Shown: in pieces, positions 17,711-24,926 of the stretch | How positions within the stretch are numbered: position 1 is the stretch's first letter | How the letters are laid out: each line of letters starts with the position of its first letter | Assembly: GCA_038255145.1 (NCBI GenBank) | Contig: JBBSLP010000027.1 | Coordinates: 1-64,000, forward strand | DNA: 64,000 nt | Direction: 5' to 3' | From: WHTX01 sp038255145 | GTDB taxonomy: Bacteria; Actinomycetota; Acidimicrobiia; Acidimicrobiales; CAIXPF01 | Program-made: the position numbers and the translations under genes | Notes under the pieces: generated by a model | The model's input: the letters and a program-made list of their open reading frames with translations, nothing else | The model's database searches: none | Told to the model about the DNA's origin: nothing

Positions 17711-18364
17711 TCAGCCCTGGCGGGCGGGGATGCCGGGCTGGGCCACGTAGCGCAGGTAGGGCTTCACGATGCGGAAGCCCTCGGGGTACTTCTCCTTGGC
17801 CTGCTCGTCGCTCACGGCGGGGACGATGATGACCTCGTCGCCGTTCTGCCAGTTGCCCGGCGTGGCCACCTGGTGCTTGGCCGTCAGCTGCAGCGAATCG
17901 ATGACCCGGAGGATCTCGTCGAAGTTGCGGCCCGTCGATGCCGGGTAGGTCAGGCTGAGCTTCAGCTTCTTGTCGGGGCCGATGACGAAGACCGAGCGAA
18001 CGGTCATGGTGTCGCTGGCCGCGGGCTGGATCATGTCGTAGAGGTCGGCCACGTGGCGATCGGGGTCGCCGATCAGGGGGAAGTTGACCGCGGTGCCCTG
18101 GGTCTCCTCGATGTCCTGGTTCCACTTCTCGTGGTTGGACAGCGAGTCGACGGAGATGCCGATGACCTTGACGTTGCGCTTGTCGAACTCGGGCTTGAGG
18201 CTGGCCACGAGGCCGAGCTCGGTGGTGCACACCGGGGTGAAGTCCTTGGGGTGCGAGAAGAGCACGCCCCAGCTGTCACCGAGCCACTCGTGGAAGCTGA
18301 TGGGCCCCTCGGTCGTGTCGGTCTGGAAGTCGGGGGCGGTGTCGCCGAGCCGGAGAACTGCCAT
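17711..18364 (-). CDS. 1-Cys peroxiredoxin (Prx6 type)
   Basis: 217 residues from an ATG with GAGGAG 6 nt upstream. It reduces peroxides through the peroxidatic Cys46 in DFTPVCTTE. The long C-terminal domain (GNWQNGDEVIIVP, EKYPEGFRIVKPYLRY) is typical of the Prx6/AhpC-long group, and no resolving Cys is seen at the usual 2-Cys position. Cytosolic; no signal peptide. It is separated from purSL by about 100 bp and is probably its own transcription unit. Confidence 0.93.
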   Translation of the reverse strand: MAVLRLGDTAPDFQTDTTEGPISFHEWLGDSWGVLFSHPKDFTPVCTTELGLVASLKPEFDKRNVKVIGISVDSLSNHEKWNQDIEETQGTAVNFPLIGDPDRHVADLYDMIQPAASDTMTVRSVFVIGPDKKLKLSLTYPASTGRNFDEILRVIDSLQLTAKHQVATPGNWQNGDEVIIVPAVSDEQAKEKYPEGFRIVKPYLRYVAQPGIPARQG

Positions 18365-18421
18365 GTGTGCTCCTCTGCAGTGAGGGTGGGCGCGTCCGCG
18401 CGAGAAACCCGAGCGATTGTG

Positions 18422-19633
18422 TCAGGATTCCCGACCGGGCTCAAGAGCACCCGCCCGGTCGACAGCGGCGAGCACGTCGGCGAGCACGTCCTCGGTGGCC
18501 TCCACCCCGGCCGACAGCCGCACCGTGCCCGGCGAGACACCGGCTTCGGCCAGCTCATCGGGGGTGAGCCCGGCGTGGGACGTGGAGGCGGGGTGGGTGA
18601 CCACGGTCTCGGGGCCGCCCAGGGAGGGTGCCAGACGACACAGGCGCAGGGCCTCGACGAAGGCGCAGGCGGCCCCGAACCCGCCCACCAGGTCGAAGCT
18701 CAGCAGGCCGCCGGTGGACGTGAGCTGGCGCCGGGCCAGCTCCCGCTGGGGGTGGGAGTCGAGCCCGGGGTGGCGGACCGAGCGAACGGCGGGGTGGGCC
18801 TCGAGCGCCCGGCCCACGGCCAGGGCGGTCTCGGTCTGCTGGCGCAGGCGCACGCCCAGGGTGCGCAGGCCCCGCAGGGCGTTGAGGGCGTCGAAGGGTG
18901 AGGGAGCCGCGCCCTGGAGCACGGCGAAGCCCCAGATCCAGTCGACCAGGTCGCGCTCACCGCTGAGCACGCCCAGCGTGGCGTCGTTGTGCCCGGCCAT
19001 GGCCTTGGTGGCCGAGTGGATGGACAGGTGCACGCCGTGGTCGAGGGGGCGGATGCCCAGGGGGGTGGCGAAGGTGACGTCCACCGCGGTGATGGGTCCG
19101 CCCAGGTCACCGAGCTCGTCGAGGTCGACGAGGTCGAGGTTGGGGTTGGCCGGGGTCTCGGCCAGGACGAGCACGGTGCGGCCGGGGACCACGGCCTCAC
19201 GGAAGGCGCCGGGCCTGGTGGCATCGACGTAGGTGACCTCCATGCCGAAGCGGGGGCACACCCCCTTGAGCAGCTGCAGCGTGCCCCCGTACATCTGCTG
19301 CTGGGCCACGATGTGGCTGCCCTTGGAGCACAGGGCGAAGACGGTGGCGAACAGCGCCCCCATGCCCGAACCGAAGGCCAGGGACGACTCCGCCCCCTCC
19401 AGCGCGGCCACGGCCTCCTCGAAGGCGGTGACGGTGGGGTTGGCGTAGCGGCCGTAGAAGCGCTCGGGCCGGGGCCGCGAGCCCAGCTTGCGCATCTCCT
19501 CCAGCGAGCCTTGCTCGAACACCGAGGTGGCCCACAACGGGGTGGCCAGGGCGCCGCCGTTGTCACGCCGGCCGCCGCTCACGGCCAACGTCTGGGGCTG
19601 GAGGGGGGGTCGGGGGTCACTCGCGTCGGTCAT
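18422..19633 (-). CDS. Cys/Met-metabolism PLP enzyme (cystathionine gamma-synthase family)
   Basis: 403 residues from the ATG at 19633 (AGAGG about 7 nt upstream). It is a fold-type I PLP enzyme with the Schiff-base Lys210 in HSATKAMAGHND, RYANPTVTAFE near the N-terminus, and LAETPANPNLDLVD and SLGGPETVVTHPA, all of the MetB/MetY/MetC/MdeA family. Which reaction it runs (gamma-synthase, sulfhydrylase or gamma-lyase) cannot be decided from motifs. A probable SAM riboswitch upstream argues for methionine or homocysteine synthesis rather than catabolism. Confidence 0.88.
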   Translation of the reverse strand: MTDASDPRPPLQPQTLAVSGGRRDNGGALATPLWATSVFEQGSLEEMRKLGSRPRPERFYGRYANPTVTAFEEAVAALEGAESSLAFGSGMGALFATVFALCSKGSHIVAQQQMYGGTLQLLKGVCPRFGMEVTYVDATRPGAFREAVVPGRTVLVLAETPANPNLDLVDLDELGDLGGPITAVDVTFATPLGIRPLDHGVHLSIHSATKAMAGHNDATLGVLSGERDLVDWIWGFAVLQGAAPSPFDALNALRGLRTLGVRLRQQTETALAVGRALEAHPAVRSVRHPGLDSHPQRELARRQLTSTGGLLSFDLVGGFGAACAFVEALRLCRLAPSLGGPETVVTHPASTSHAGLTPDELAEAGVSPGTVRLSAGVEATEDVLADVLAAVDRAGALEPGRES

Positions 19634-19756
19634 CGGTCGCCTCTCTGGGTGTTTCGATTCCCGGAAGACGGACCCCACGGCGCCGTCGGCGGTGGTGGCG
19701 TCGCCACAAGGGCGGCGCCGGACACTTCGGTTGCCGGCGGAGCGAGCTCTGCCGGC

Positions 19757-19847
19757 CACATCCCACCGCCAGTTCGACGGTGGAGAGCACCTTGGGTGTC
19801 CGTCCCAGGTTGCTGGGCCCGGTCACCCGGGCCGCTCGTGATGCCAC
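19757..19847 (-). promoter_or_regulatory. Probable SAM riboswitch (SAM-I/SAM-IV clan)
   Basis: Read on the minus strand, the leader of the PLP enzyme has the order P1 (GCATC pairing with GATGT), ACGAG, a P2 hairpin GGCCCGG-GTGA-CCGGGCC, the conserved GCAACC, a P3 hairpin ACCTGGG...CCCAAGGT followed by GCTCT, and a P4 hairpin CCACCG...CGGTGG just before the P1 return strand. GCAACC before P3 and AAGGTGCT after it are the hallmark SAM-I/IV core. P2 is short, without the kink-turn, which is closer to SAM-IV and its variants. GC-rich hairpins between it and the ATG could be the expression platform. Confidence 0.72.
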
Positions 19848-19919
19848 AGGTATGGAACACCACCGACGGCCGTGACGCAAGCGGGAACCGCAGCCGGCCT
19901 CCCCGGGGACCTGCGGGGC

Positions 19920-20052
19920 TCAGAACTCGAGCAGGTTGTCGCGCAGGTGCTCGAAGGCGTACTCGGTGCGCACCAGGCCCCGTCGCTGCAGGGCGGGGAC
20001 CAGGCCCTCGGTGATCTCGGCGATGTAGCGGCGGCTGGGATGGAAGATGGCC
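19920..20052 (-). pseudogene. C-terminal fragment of an LLM-class flavin monooxygenase
   Basis: About 44 codons end at the stop at 19920 with RRYIAEITEGLVPALQRRG and end in HLRDNLLEF. That is the characteristic end of NtaA/SnaA/DszA-type luciferase-like monooxygenases, which are normally about 430 residues. Upstream of about 20052 the frame stays open, but its sequence is shadow of the plus-strand Rrf2/YwiC genes. The rest of the gene is missing, so this is a breakpoint at the left edge of the 20-31 kb island. Confidence 0.6.
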
Positions 20053-20070
20053 GGGCTCGTCAGAAGTCCG

Positions 20071-20093
20071 CTAGTCTTGCAGTGTGAGACTAG
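20071..20093. promoter_or_regulatory. Inverted repeat over the rrf2 start, candidate operator
   Basis: CTAGTCT (20071-20077), a 9-nt spacer and AGACTAG (20087-20093) form a perfect 7-bp inverted repeat overlapping the GTG start. Rrf2 regulators such as NsrR and IscR commonly bind such sites and autoregulate. The same CTAGTCT half-site is at 27657-27663 in front of the second operon. Confidence 0.5.
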
Positions 20094-20497
20094 AGGTAAC
20101 GAGGAAGAGCGACCTCGCAGTGCGGGCGTTGCGCGCGCTCGACGAACGCCCAGGTCGGGTGAAGGGTCCCGAGCTGGCCGAGAGGGTCGGGTCGACGGCC
20201 GGGTTCGTGTCCCAGGTGCTCCACCCGCTGGTGCGAGCGGGTTGGGTGCGTTCTGATCCTGGCCCGTCCGGCGGCTACTCGTTGACGGTGGGCCTGTCGG
20301 AGGTGTCGGTCCTGGCGGTGATCGAGGCCGTGGAGGGCCCGACGGAGTCGGGTCGCTGCGTGCTGGCGGATCGGCCCTGCAACGAGACGGGCACGTGCGC
20401 GTTGCACGCAGGGTGGCTGCGAGCCCGGGCTCTGCTGCTGCGCGAGCTCGACGCGACCTCGGTAGCTGAGGCCTCCGTGTTGGAGGACGTGTCATGA
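20084..20497 (+). CDS. Rrf2 family Fe-S regulator (NsrR-like)
   Basis: 137 residues from a GTG. The winged helix (MRLEVTRKSDLAVRALRAL, TAGFVSQVLHPLVRAGWV, GPSGGYSL) is typical of Rrf2. Three cysteines at spacing C-x5-C-x5-C (RCVLADRPCNETGTC) match the NsrR/RsrR-type Fe-S ligand cluster, so it probably senses nitric oxide or redox state. It is the first gene of an operon, and its stop overlaps the next ATG (ATGA). An inverted repeat covers its own start. Confidence 0.88.
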   Translation: MRLEVTRKSDLAVRALRALDERPGRVKGPELAERVGSTAGFVSQVLHPLVRAGWVRSDPGPSGGYSLTVGLSEVSVLAVIEAVEGPTESGRCVLADRPCNETGTCALHAGWLRARALLLRELDATSVAEASVLEDVS

Positions 20498-21324
20498 GCA
20501 TCTCCGAGCCGGTGCCGGCCGGCCGGTCTGGAACTTTTTTTGCGCGGCCGGGCACGATGTTGCGAGCTGTGGGGCTCCCCGTCGAGCACGGGGGATGGAG
20601 CCTCACGTTGGAGCCGGTGCTGCTGGGACTGATCGTGGCCCGGTCGTGGCCGGGGGCTGCGTTGGGTGTGGCGGCACTGGTGGCGTTCGTGGCGCGCACC
20701 CCGTTGAAGGTGGTGCTGGTGGACCGGTGGCGACACCGCTGGTTGGAGCGCACCTCGTTCGCTGCTCGGTTGTTCGGCATCGAGCTCGGCGTGCTCGTCG
20801 TGCTCGTCGGTGTCGCTTCGGCAGGCGCTCCGGCGGGGTTCTGGGTGCCGTTGGTGGTGGCAGCACCGCTCGTCGCCGTGGAGCTGTGGTTCGACATGCG
20901 CAGCCGCAGCCGCAGGCTCATCCCTGAGCTGGCGGGGACGATCGGGATCGGTTCGGTCGCAGCGGCCATCGGCCTGGCCGGCGGTGTCGGCGCTGGGTTG
21001 GCGGTGGGTCTGTGGTGCGTGGTGGCGGCACGGGGTGCAGCTGCGATCCCCTACGTTCGCACCCAGCTGCTCCGGGCCCGCGACAAGCCCCACCGGTTGT
21101 GGCCCAGCGACCTGGCCCAGGTGCTCGCGGTCGCCGCAGCCACGACTGCGTGGGCGGCCGGACCTCTGCCGTTCGCTGCGGTGGCGGTGGTGGCGGCGAT
21201 GGCGGCCACCAACGTGACAGCGGTGCGCTTGGCTCCTCGTCCTGCGGTGGTGATCGGGGTGCAGCAGACCATCCTCGGGCTGGGCGTCATCGCCGTGACC
21301 GCCGTGTCCGTGCTCGCCGGCTGA
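20494..21324 (+). CDS. YwiC-like membrane protein
   Basis: 276 residues with about seven to eight hydrophobic helices. The start LRAVGLPVEHGGWSLTLEPV matches the YwiC-like family (VPxEHGGW motif), which in Bacillus lies next to the anaerobic narK-fnr genes; its function is not established. The stop of rrf2 overlaps this ATG by 4 nt. A cytoplasmic loop has RTQLLRARDKPHR. Inner-membrane location is inferred from hydrophobicity. Confidence 0.8.
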   Translation: MSISEPVPAGRSGTFFARPGTMLRAVGLPVEHGGWSLTLEPVLLGLIVARSWPGAALGVAALVAFVARTPLKVVLVDRWRHRWLERTSFAARLFGIELGVLVVLVGVASAGAPAGFWVPLVVAAPLVAVELWFDMRSRSRRLIPELAGTIGIGSVAAAIGLAGGVGAGLAVGLWCVVAARGAAAIPYVRTQLLRARDKPHRLWPSDLAQVLAVAAATTAWAAGPLPFAAVAVVAAMAATNVTAVRLAPRPAVVIGVQQTILGLGVIAVTAVSVLAG

Positions 21325-21344
21325 CCATGAGGGGAGCTTCGATC

Positions 21345-21413
21345 ATGACCAGCGTCAGGCTGACCGATCACGCCGTGCTCGCCGCTCGCGACTGCTGCGA
21401 GCTCGGGCGATGA
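21345..21413 (+). CDS. 22-residue upstream ORF, candidate leader peptide
   Basis: ATG at 21345 with GGGGAG 8 nt upstream encodes MTSVRLTDHAVLAARDCCEL plus GR, then TGA. The stop overlaps the cupin ATG at 21410 (ATGA). The tandem Cys near the end and the overlap suggest a translated leader that couples or gates cupin translation. An in-frame ATG at 21327 would add six residues. Too short to be judged by homology; the RBS and overlap are the support. Confidence 0.45.
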   Translation: MTSVRLTDHAVLAARDCCELGR

Positions 21414-21889
21414 CCAGCGCGTCCGATGAGGGTGGTGGTCCGACGTGCTGGGCTCACCTGTTCGACGACACCGGTGATGACCTGTCACCGGCGTGGCCGG
21501 GGCCAGTGGTGGTCGACCTCGGGGCCGCGGACACCGGTGGGCCCGACGGGGTGGCGTGGAGCCTGCCCCATGGTGGCGACCTCGACGCCAACCTCGTGCG
21601 CCTCGACCCCGGCGGTGCGATAGGCGAGCACATCAACAGCGAGGTCGACGTCTTGGTGTTCGTGCAGTCCGGCTCCGGCGACCTGACCATCGACGGCGTG
21701 CATCACCTGTTGTGCAGCGACGTCCTCGCCTTGATCCCCCGGGGAGCGAGGCGAGCCGTCAGCGCCAGCGCCCAGGGCGTCACCTACTTGAGCATCCACC
21801 GCCGTCGCGTCGGGCTGACCATCGCTCCCACGCGTCCCATGCCCGGCGACGGGCCGCCCCCATCGGCCCCCGCTGGGCCGGCCACGTGA
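21410..21889 (+). CDS. Cupin domain protein
   Basis: 159 residues. The central part (LVRLDPGGAIGEHINSEVDVLV, then SGSGDLTIDGVHHLL and VLALIPRGARRAV) is a single small cupin barrel. His and Glu residues are present at positions usual for metal binding (GEHINSEVD) but the second motif is only partly conserved. The Pro-rich tail is probably disordered. It is tightly placed in the operon: it starts within the uORF stop, and its own stop overlaps the next ATG (TGATG). Role unknown; likely small-molecule or metal sensing. Confidence 0.75.
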   Translation: MTSASDEGGGPTCWAHLFDDTGDDLSPAWPGPVVVDLGAADTGGPDGVAWSLPHGGDLDANLVRLDPGGAIGEHINSEVDVLVFVQSGSGDLTIDGVHHLLCSDVLALIPRGARRAVSASAQGVTYLSIHRRRVGLTIAPTRPMPGDGPPPSAPAGPAT

Positions 21890-22044
21890 TGCGCAGGAGC
21901 CGCCCACCCAGTACTCGCGACCGTGGCGTCGCCACCTCACGACGAGCGGGCGGCCCGGCACACCCGATGCTCGCCGCTGCGTTGCTGATGGTCGGCGTCG
22001 TCGTGCTCATCGTGGTGATGTCGATCCTGAGCGTCACCCATTGA
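21889..22044 (+). CDS. 51-residue single-pass membrane protein
   Basis: The ATG at 21889 overlaps the cupin stop (TGATG). A basic N-terminal half (MRRSRPPSTRDRG) is followed by one strongly hydrophobic segment, MLAAALLMVGVVVLIVVMSI, then a short tail. It could be a small subunit or assembly factor for the nearby oxidase-like protein, but that rests on position only. Confidence 0.55.
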   Translation: MRRSRPPSTRDRGVATSRRAGGPAHPMLAAALLMVGVVVLIVVMSILSVTH

Positions 22045-22075
22045 GCCGCAGACCGCCATCGAGGAAGGGACCACC

Positions 22076-22372
22076 ATGCACACCCTGGTACGAGTCGAGA
22101 ACGCGAACTGCTCGTATTGCATGAACGCCGTGCGCGCCGAGCTGCTCACCCGCCCTCTGGTCCGCCACGTGCAGATGAGCGCCGTCGACGGCTGCCTCGA
22201 CGTCGAGCACGACCACGACGACCCGGCGGCGCTCATCGCGGTGCTCACCACGTCGTTGCACGGGTGGCAGGCTGCGGACAACGGCGAGATCGTGGCCGTC
22301 ACCACCAACTCGACCCTGTCCACCGGGTGCGCCTGGCACGCACCCGACAACGACACCTGCGAGGACAGCTGA
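22076..22372 (+). CDS. HMA-like CxxC protein
   Basis: 98 residues with GAGGAAGGGA upstream of the ATG. The start LVRVENANCSYCMNAVRAEL resembles heavy-metal-associated domains, with NCSYC in place of the usual GMxCxxC, followed by a beta strand and an acidic VEHDHDD stretch. The C-terminal third has two more Cys. It could carry metal or offer thiols to its neighbours. The stop overlaps the start of the oxidase-like gene (TGATG). The assignment is by motif position only. Confidence 0.6.
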   Translation: MHTLVRVENANCSYCMNAVRAELLTRPLVRHVQMSAVDGCLDVEHDHDDPAALIAVLTTSLHGWQAADNGEIVAVTTNSTLSTGCAWHAPDNDTCEDS

Positions 22373-23085
22373 TGAGCCATGTGACTGGGCCTGTGAGCGC
22401 CGCCATCGGCGACCGCCCGCCGTTCGGGCCGATGGAGCACCTCGATCACGACCGGCTCGTCGCCGAGCAGCAGACCTCGTTGCGGTCTCCCCGCCGGCGG
22501 TACTCGCTGTCGGCCCGGGCGCTGTTCTTCACCATGGACCGGCTGTACGGGCGGGAGCGCACCCTGGAGAAGTTCCGGGTCCTCGAGCTGGTCGCCCGGG
22601 TGCCGTACCAGGCGTGGGAGAACGTCGCCTACGTGGCGGTGACCCACACTGCCCGGGAGCCTGGCTTCGCCCGGCGAGTGTTCGGCCGGGTCCGCACCGC
22701 CCGGTGGGAGCAGGACAACGAGCAGTGGCACCTGCTGATCTGCGAGGAGCTCTCCGGGCGGGAGCAACGCCAGCCGTTCCTACGCTCGAGGGTCGTGCCC
22801 CAGCTGCTGGCCTTCGTCTACTACCAGCTGTCGTGGTTCATGTACGCCGCCCGCCCGGCGTGGAGCTACCGGCTCAACGCTGACTTCGAAGACCACGCCG
22901 AGCACGAGTACGCCCACCTCGTTGCTGAGCACCCCGAATGGGAGGACACCCCCTACGACGGGTCCTTCAGCACCGACTTCGGCGCCTATGACAGCCTGGC
23001 CGACCTGTTCCGACAGATCGGCTACGACGAGCGTCTCCACAAGCTGGAGAGCGAAGCGAACCTGAGCCGTCCCCGCTTCTCCTGA
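22372..23085 (+). CDS. Alternative oxidase-like di-iron protein
   Basis: 237 residues. Four helical segments carry a full set of di-iron ligands in AOX order: Glu72 in LELVARVP, Glu117 and His120 in NEQWH, Glu173 in DFEDHAEHEY, and Glu220 and His223 in DERLH. Hydrophobic patches suit the monotopic membrane binding of alternative oxidases, which pass electrons from quinol to oxygen without pumping protons and resist NO and cyanide. It is last in the rrf2-ywiC-cupin-HMA operon. In Vibrio fischeri aox is under NsrR control, which matches the Rrf2 gene here. Divergent from plant AOX, so activity is inferred. Confidence 0.8.
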   Translation: MSHVTGPVSAAIGDRPPFGPMEHLDHDRLVAEQQTSLRSPRRRYSLSARALFFTMDRLYGRERTLEKFRVLELVARVPYQAWENVAYVAVTHTAREPGFARRVFGRVRTARWEQDNEQWHLLICEELSGREQRQPFLRSRVVPQLLAFVYYQLSWFMYAARPAWSYRLNADFEDHAEHEYAHLVAEHPEWEDTPYDGSFSTDFGAYDSLADLFRQIGYDERLHKLESEANLSRPRFS

Positions 23086-23188
23086 CCCCAGCGGGGGCTG
23101 ACACAGATCCCGCATGGGCGTGCCTGGGAGGGGGCTCAGCACGCGCATGGGCGCCTTGGGTCAGCGCCGAGGCGCTCCAGCCAAGCAG

Positions 23189-23480
23189 TCACCTCGTGCC
23201 TGCGGTCGTCGCAGACCGAGACCCAGAAGTGAACCTGGCGTTCAGCTGGGTCGTGCGGAGCCCGGGGAAGCCTCCCCGGCCTCGGCTGCCGACGACCAGG
23301 AGGGTCGCAGCGCGGGCCATCTCGGACAGCACCTGGGCTGGTCGGCCGTAGGTGACGTGGCGTTCGACGCAGGGCTCGCTCTCGGCGCCCGCCTGTCTGA
23401 TGGCCTGGTCCAGCACCGAGCGGGTCGACGCCTCCATGTCGCTGGGTGTGGTCATCGATGCGAAGGGGAGCCCCGCCTCA
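23189..23480 (-). pseudogene. Remnant of a second UspA domain
   Basis: Downstream of the UspA gene, another frame encodes the middle of a universal stress domain: helix and strand up to TLLVVGSRGRGGFPGL, including GRPAQVLSEMARAA. The first strand (the VVVGVDGS part) is absent and the final SVSxxxxxxA segment is replaced by unrelated residues. A tandem-domain Usp seems to have lost pieces by deletion and frameshift. Confidence 0.55.
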
Positions 23481-23952
23481 TAGGGCACGGACCACACGGC
23501 GGCGGCGACGGGACGACGACGACGGGCCCAGGCCCATGGTGGGCCACCTGCTCGCTCACCGAGCCGAGGAGAAGCCCCTTGAACCCGCCCAGGCCGCGAG
23601 AGCCGACGACGGTCAGGTCGCGGGCGGAAGCGGCGTCGAGCAGGGCTCGAGCGGGCAAGGCGCAAGGGACGTGCAGCTCGATGTCATCGATCGGTCCAGC
23701 GCCCAGGGCGTCGTGCACGAGCTGTTGCAGGAGGTTTCGGGCCTTGGCTTCGTTGAAGTGGGGGTCGAACCTGGACTCGCCGTTCACAGCGGGCTGGTTG
23801 AGCAGGTCCCACGCCATCACCGCCAGGAGTGGCGCCCGGTGGGCCGTCGCCTCTCGTGCAGCCCACCGGAGGGCGTCCGCCGAGCTCGGGGATCCGTCGA
23901 CACCGACGACGACCTTGGGTTCAGCGCTCATCACTGCGTCATCTGCGGACAC
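23452..23952 (-). CDS. Universal stress protein UspA family
   Basis: 166 residues from a GTG with GGAG 9 nt upstream. One Usp domain: VVVGVDGSPSSADALRWAA at the start and the ATP-binding G-2x-G-9x-G(S) pattern in GSRGLGGFKGLLLGSVSEQ. The last 20 residues (PPPCGPCPMRRG) look like frame run-off into a decayed second domain. Usp proteins often belong to dormancy/hypoxia/NO regulons in actinobacteria, in keeping with the island. Confidence 0.82.
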   Translation of the reverse strand: MSADDAVMSAEPKVVVGVDGSPSSADALRWAAREATAHRAPLLAVMAWDLLNQPAVNGESRFDPHFNEAKARNLLQQLVHDALGAGPIDDIELHVPCALPARALLDAASARDLTVVGSRGLGGFKGLLLGSVSEQVAHHGPGPVVVVPSPPPCGPCPMRRGSPSHR

Positions 23953-24034
23953 GAGGTCTTGCTCCTTCGATCACGACGAGGTAAGCGAGCGCGCACGGCT
24001 GCGCGCTCACCGGGGGACCGGGTGCGACCTGCGC

Positions 24035-24442
24035 TCAGCCGTCGGCGTGCTGGAGGGGGATCTGGGCGAGGGGCCGGGTGGCGGGGCCATCGACCACGTC
24101 CCCGCGGTGAGTGAAGCGCGAGCCGTGGCAGGGGCAGTCCCAGGAGGTCTCTGCGGTGTTCCACCTCAGGGTCCAGCCCATGTGGGTGCAGGTGATGCTC
24201 ACGGCGTGGAGCTCCCCGGAGGGGTCCCGGTAGGTGCCCACGGCGTGGCCATGGAGGACCACCATGTCAGCTTCACCGGGGGCGAGTACGGCGACGTCGC
24301 TGGCGCTGAGTCGTTCGATGCGGTCCTTGAGTCGAGCAGAGCCATGGTGGGACCTCGGGGTCGATGGGCTCCCCGGGACCGGGCGCCGTCGCCCGATCCC
24401 GGGGTGCGGTGGCTGGCGAAGCAGGGCTGGGGGATCACCCAT
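24035..24442 (-). CDS. Rieske [2Fe-2S] protein, probably N-terminally damaged
   Basis: The C-terminal ~95 residues form a Rieske domain with cluster ligands in ITCTHMGWTLRW and DCPCHGSRF (C-x-H and C-x2-H). It most resembles the Rieske tail of FAD-dependent (DadA-type) oxidoreductases (YRDPSGELHAVS, GPATRPLAQIP). The frame is open to an ATG at 24442, but those first residues look non-coding. A better start, ATG at 24345 with GAGG 7 nt upstream, is one nucleotide out of frame, so a frameshift or truncation of a larger gene is likely. Electron-transfer role inferred. Confidence 0.6.
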   Translation of the reverse strand: MGDPPALLRQPPHPGIGRRRPVPGSPSTPRSHHGSARLKDRIERLSASDVAVLAPGEADMVVLHGHAVGTYRDPSGELHAVSITCTHMGWTLRWNTAETSWDCPCHGSRFTHRGDVVDGPATRPLAQIPLQHADG

Positions 24443-24466
24443 GACTGCGCTGGCAGTGGCAAGGGT

Positions 24467-24841
24467 TCACACGACGTCGTCGTGTGCGTGGCTGGCCTCT
24501 CGCTGGTGCTGGCACTCCAGGCAGCGGCTGGCCGAGGGCATGACCTCGAGCCGCCCGGTGGGGATGCGGTGCCCGCAGCCGATGCACGTGCCGTAGGAGC
24601 CGTCGTCGAAGCGGTCGAGCGCAGCGTTGATCTGGGCGAGGGTTCGGCGTTGCAGCCTGGTCAGCGTCGCCTCCGCTTGGCGTTGAGCGACAGCTGACCC
24701 GTCGCGCTCGGCATGGCCGTCCTGTGATGGGTCGACGCTCGGGCCGTAGACCGCCTCCAGCAGGAGCCCCCGGGCGCGCAGCAGCTCGTTCAGCAGGCCC
24801 GCAAGCCCCAACCTCTCATCGGTCTGAGCGAGATCCGTCAT
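24467..24841 (-). CDS. DksA/TraR family C4 zinc-finger protein
   Basis: 124 residues. A helical N-terminal part is followed by LTRLQRRTLAQINAALDRF, the segment DDGSYGTCIGCGHRIPTGRL, and a second Cys pair in CLECQ, the standard DksA/TraR zinc finger. Such proteins bind RNA polymerase through the secondary channel or act in stress control. A GAGGAGG lies upstream. It precedes the Rieske gene on the same strand by about 25 bp. Confidence 0.85.
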   Translation of the reverse strand: MTDLAQTDERLGLAGLLNELLRARGLLLEAVYGPSVDPSQDGHAERDGSAVAQRQAEATLTRLQRRTLAQINAALDRFDDGSYGTCIGCGHRIPTGRLEVMPSASRCLECQHQREASHAHDDVV

Positions 24842-24926
24842 GGCCTTGATGCCTCCTCATGGGTTGTAGAGGTTGGAACCCCTAGGCTACCGTCGCTTCA
24901 GTCTCGGATCTAAAAGATAAGCGGTG

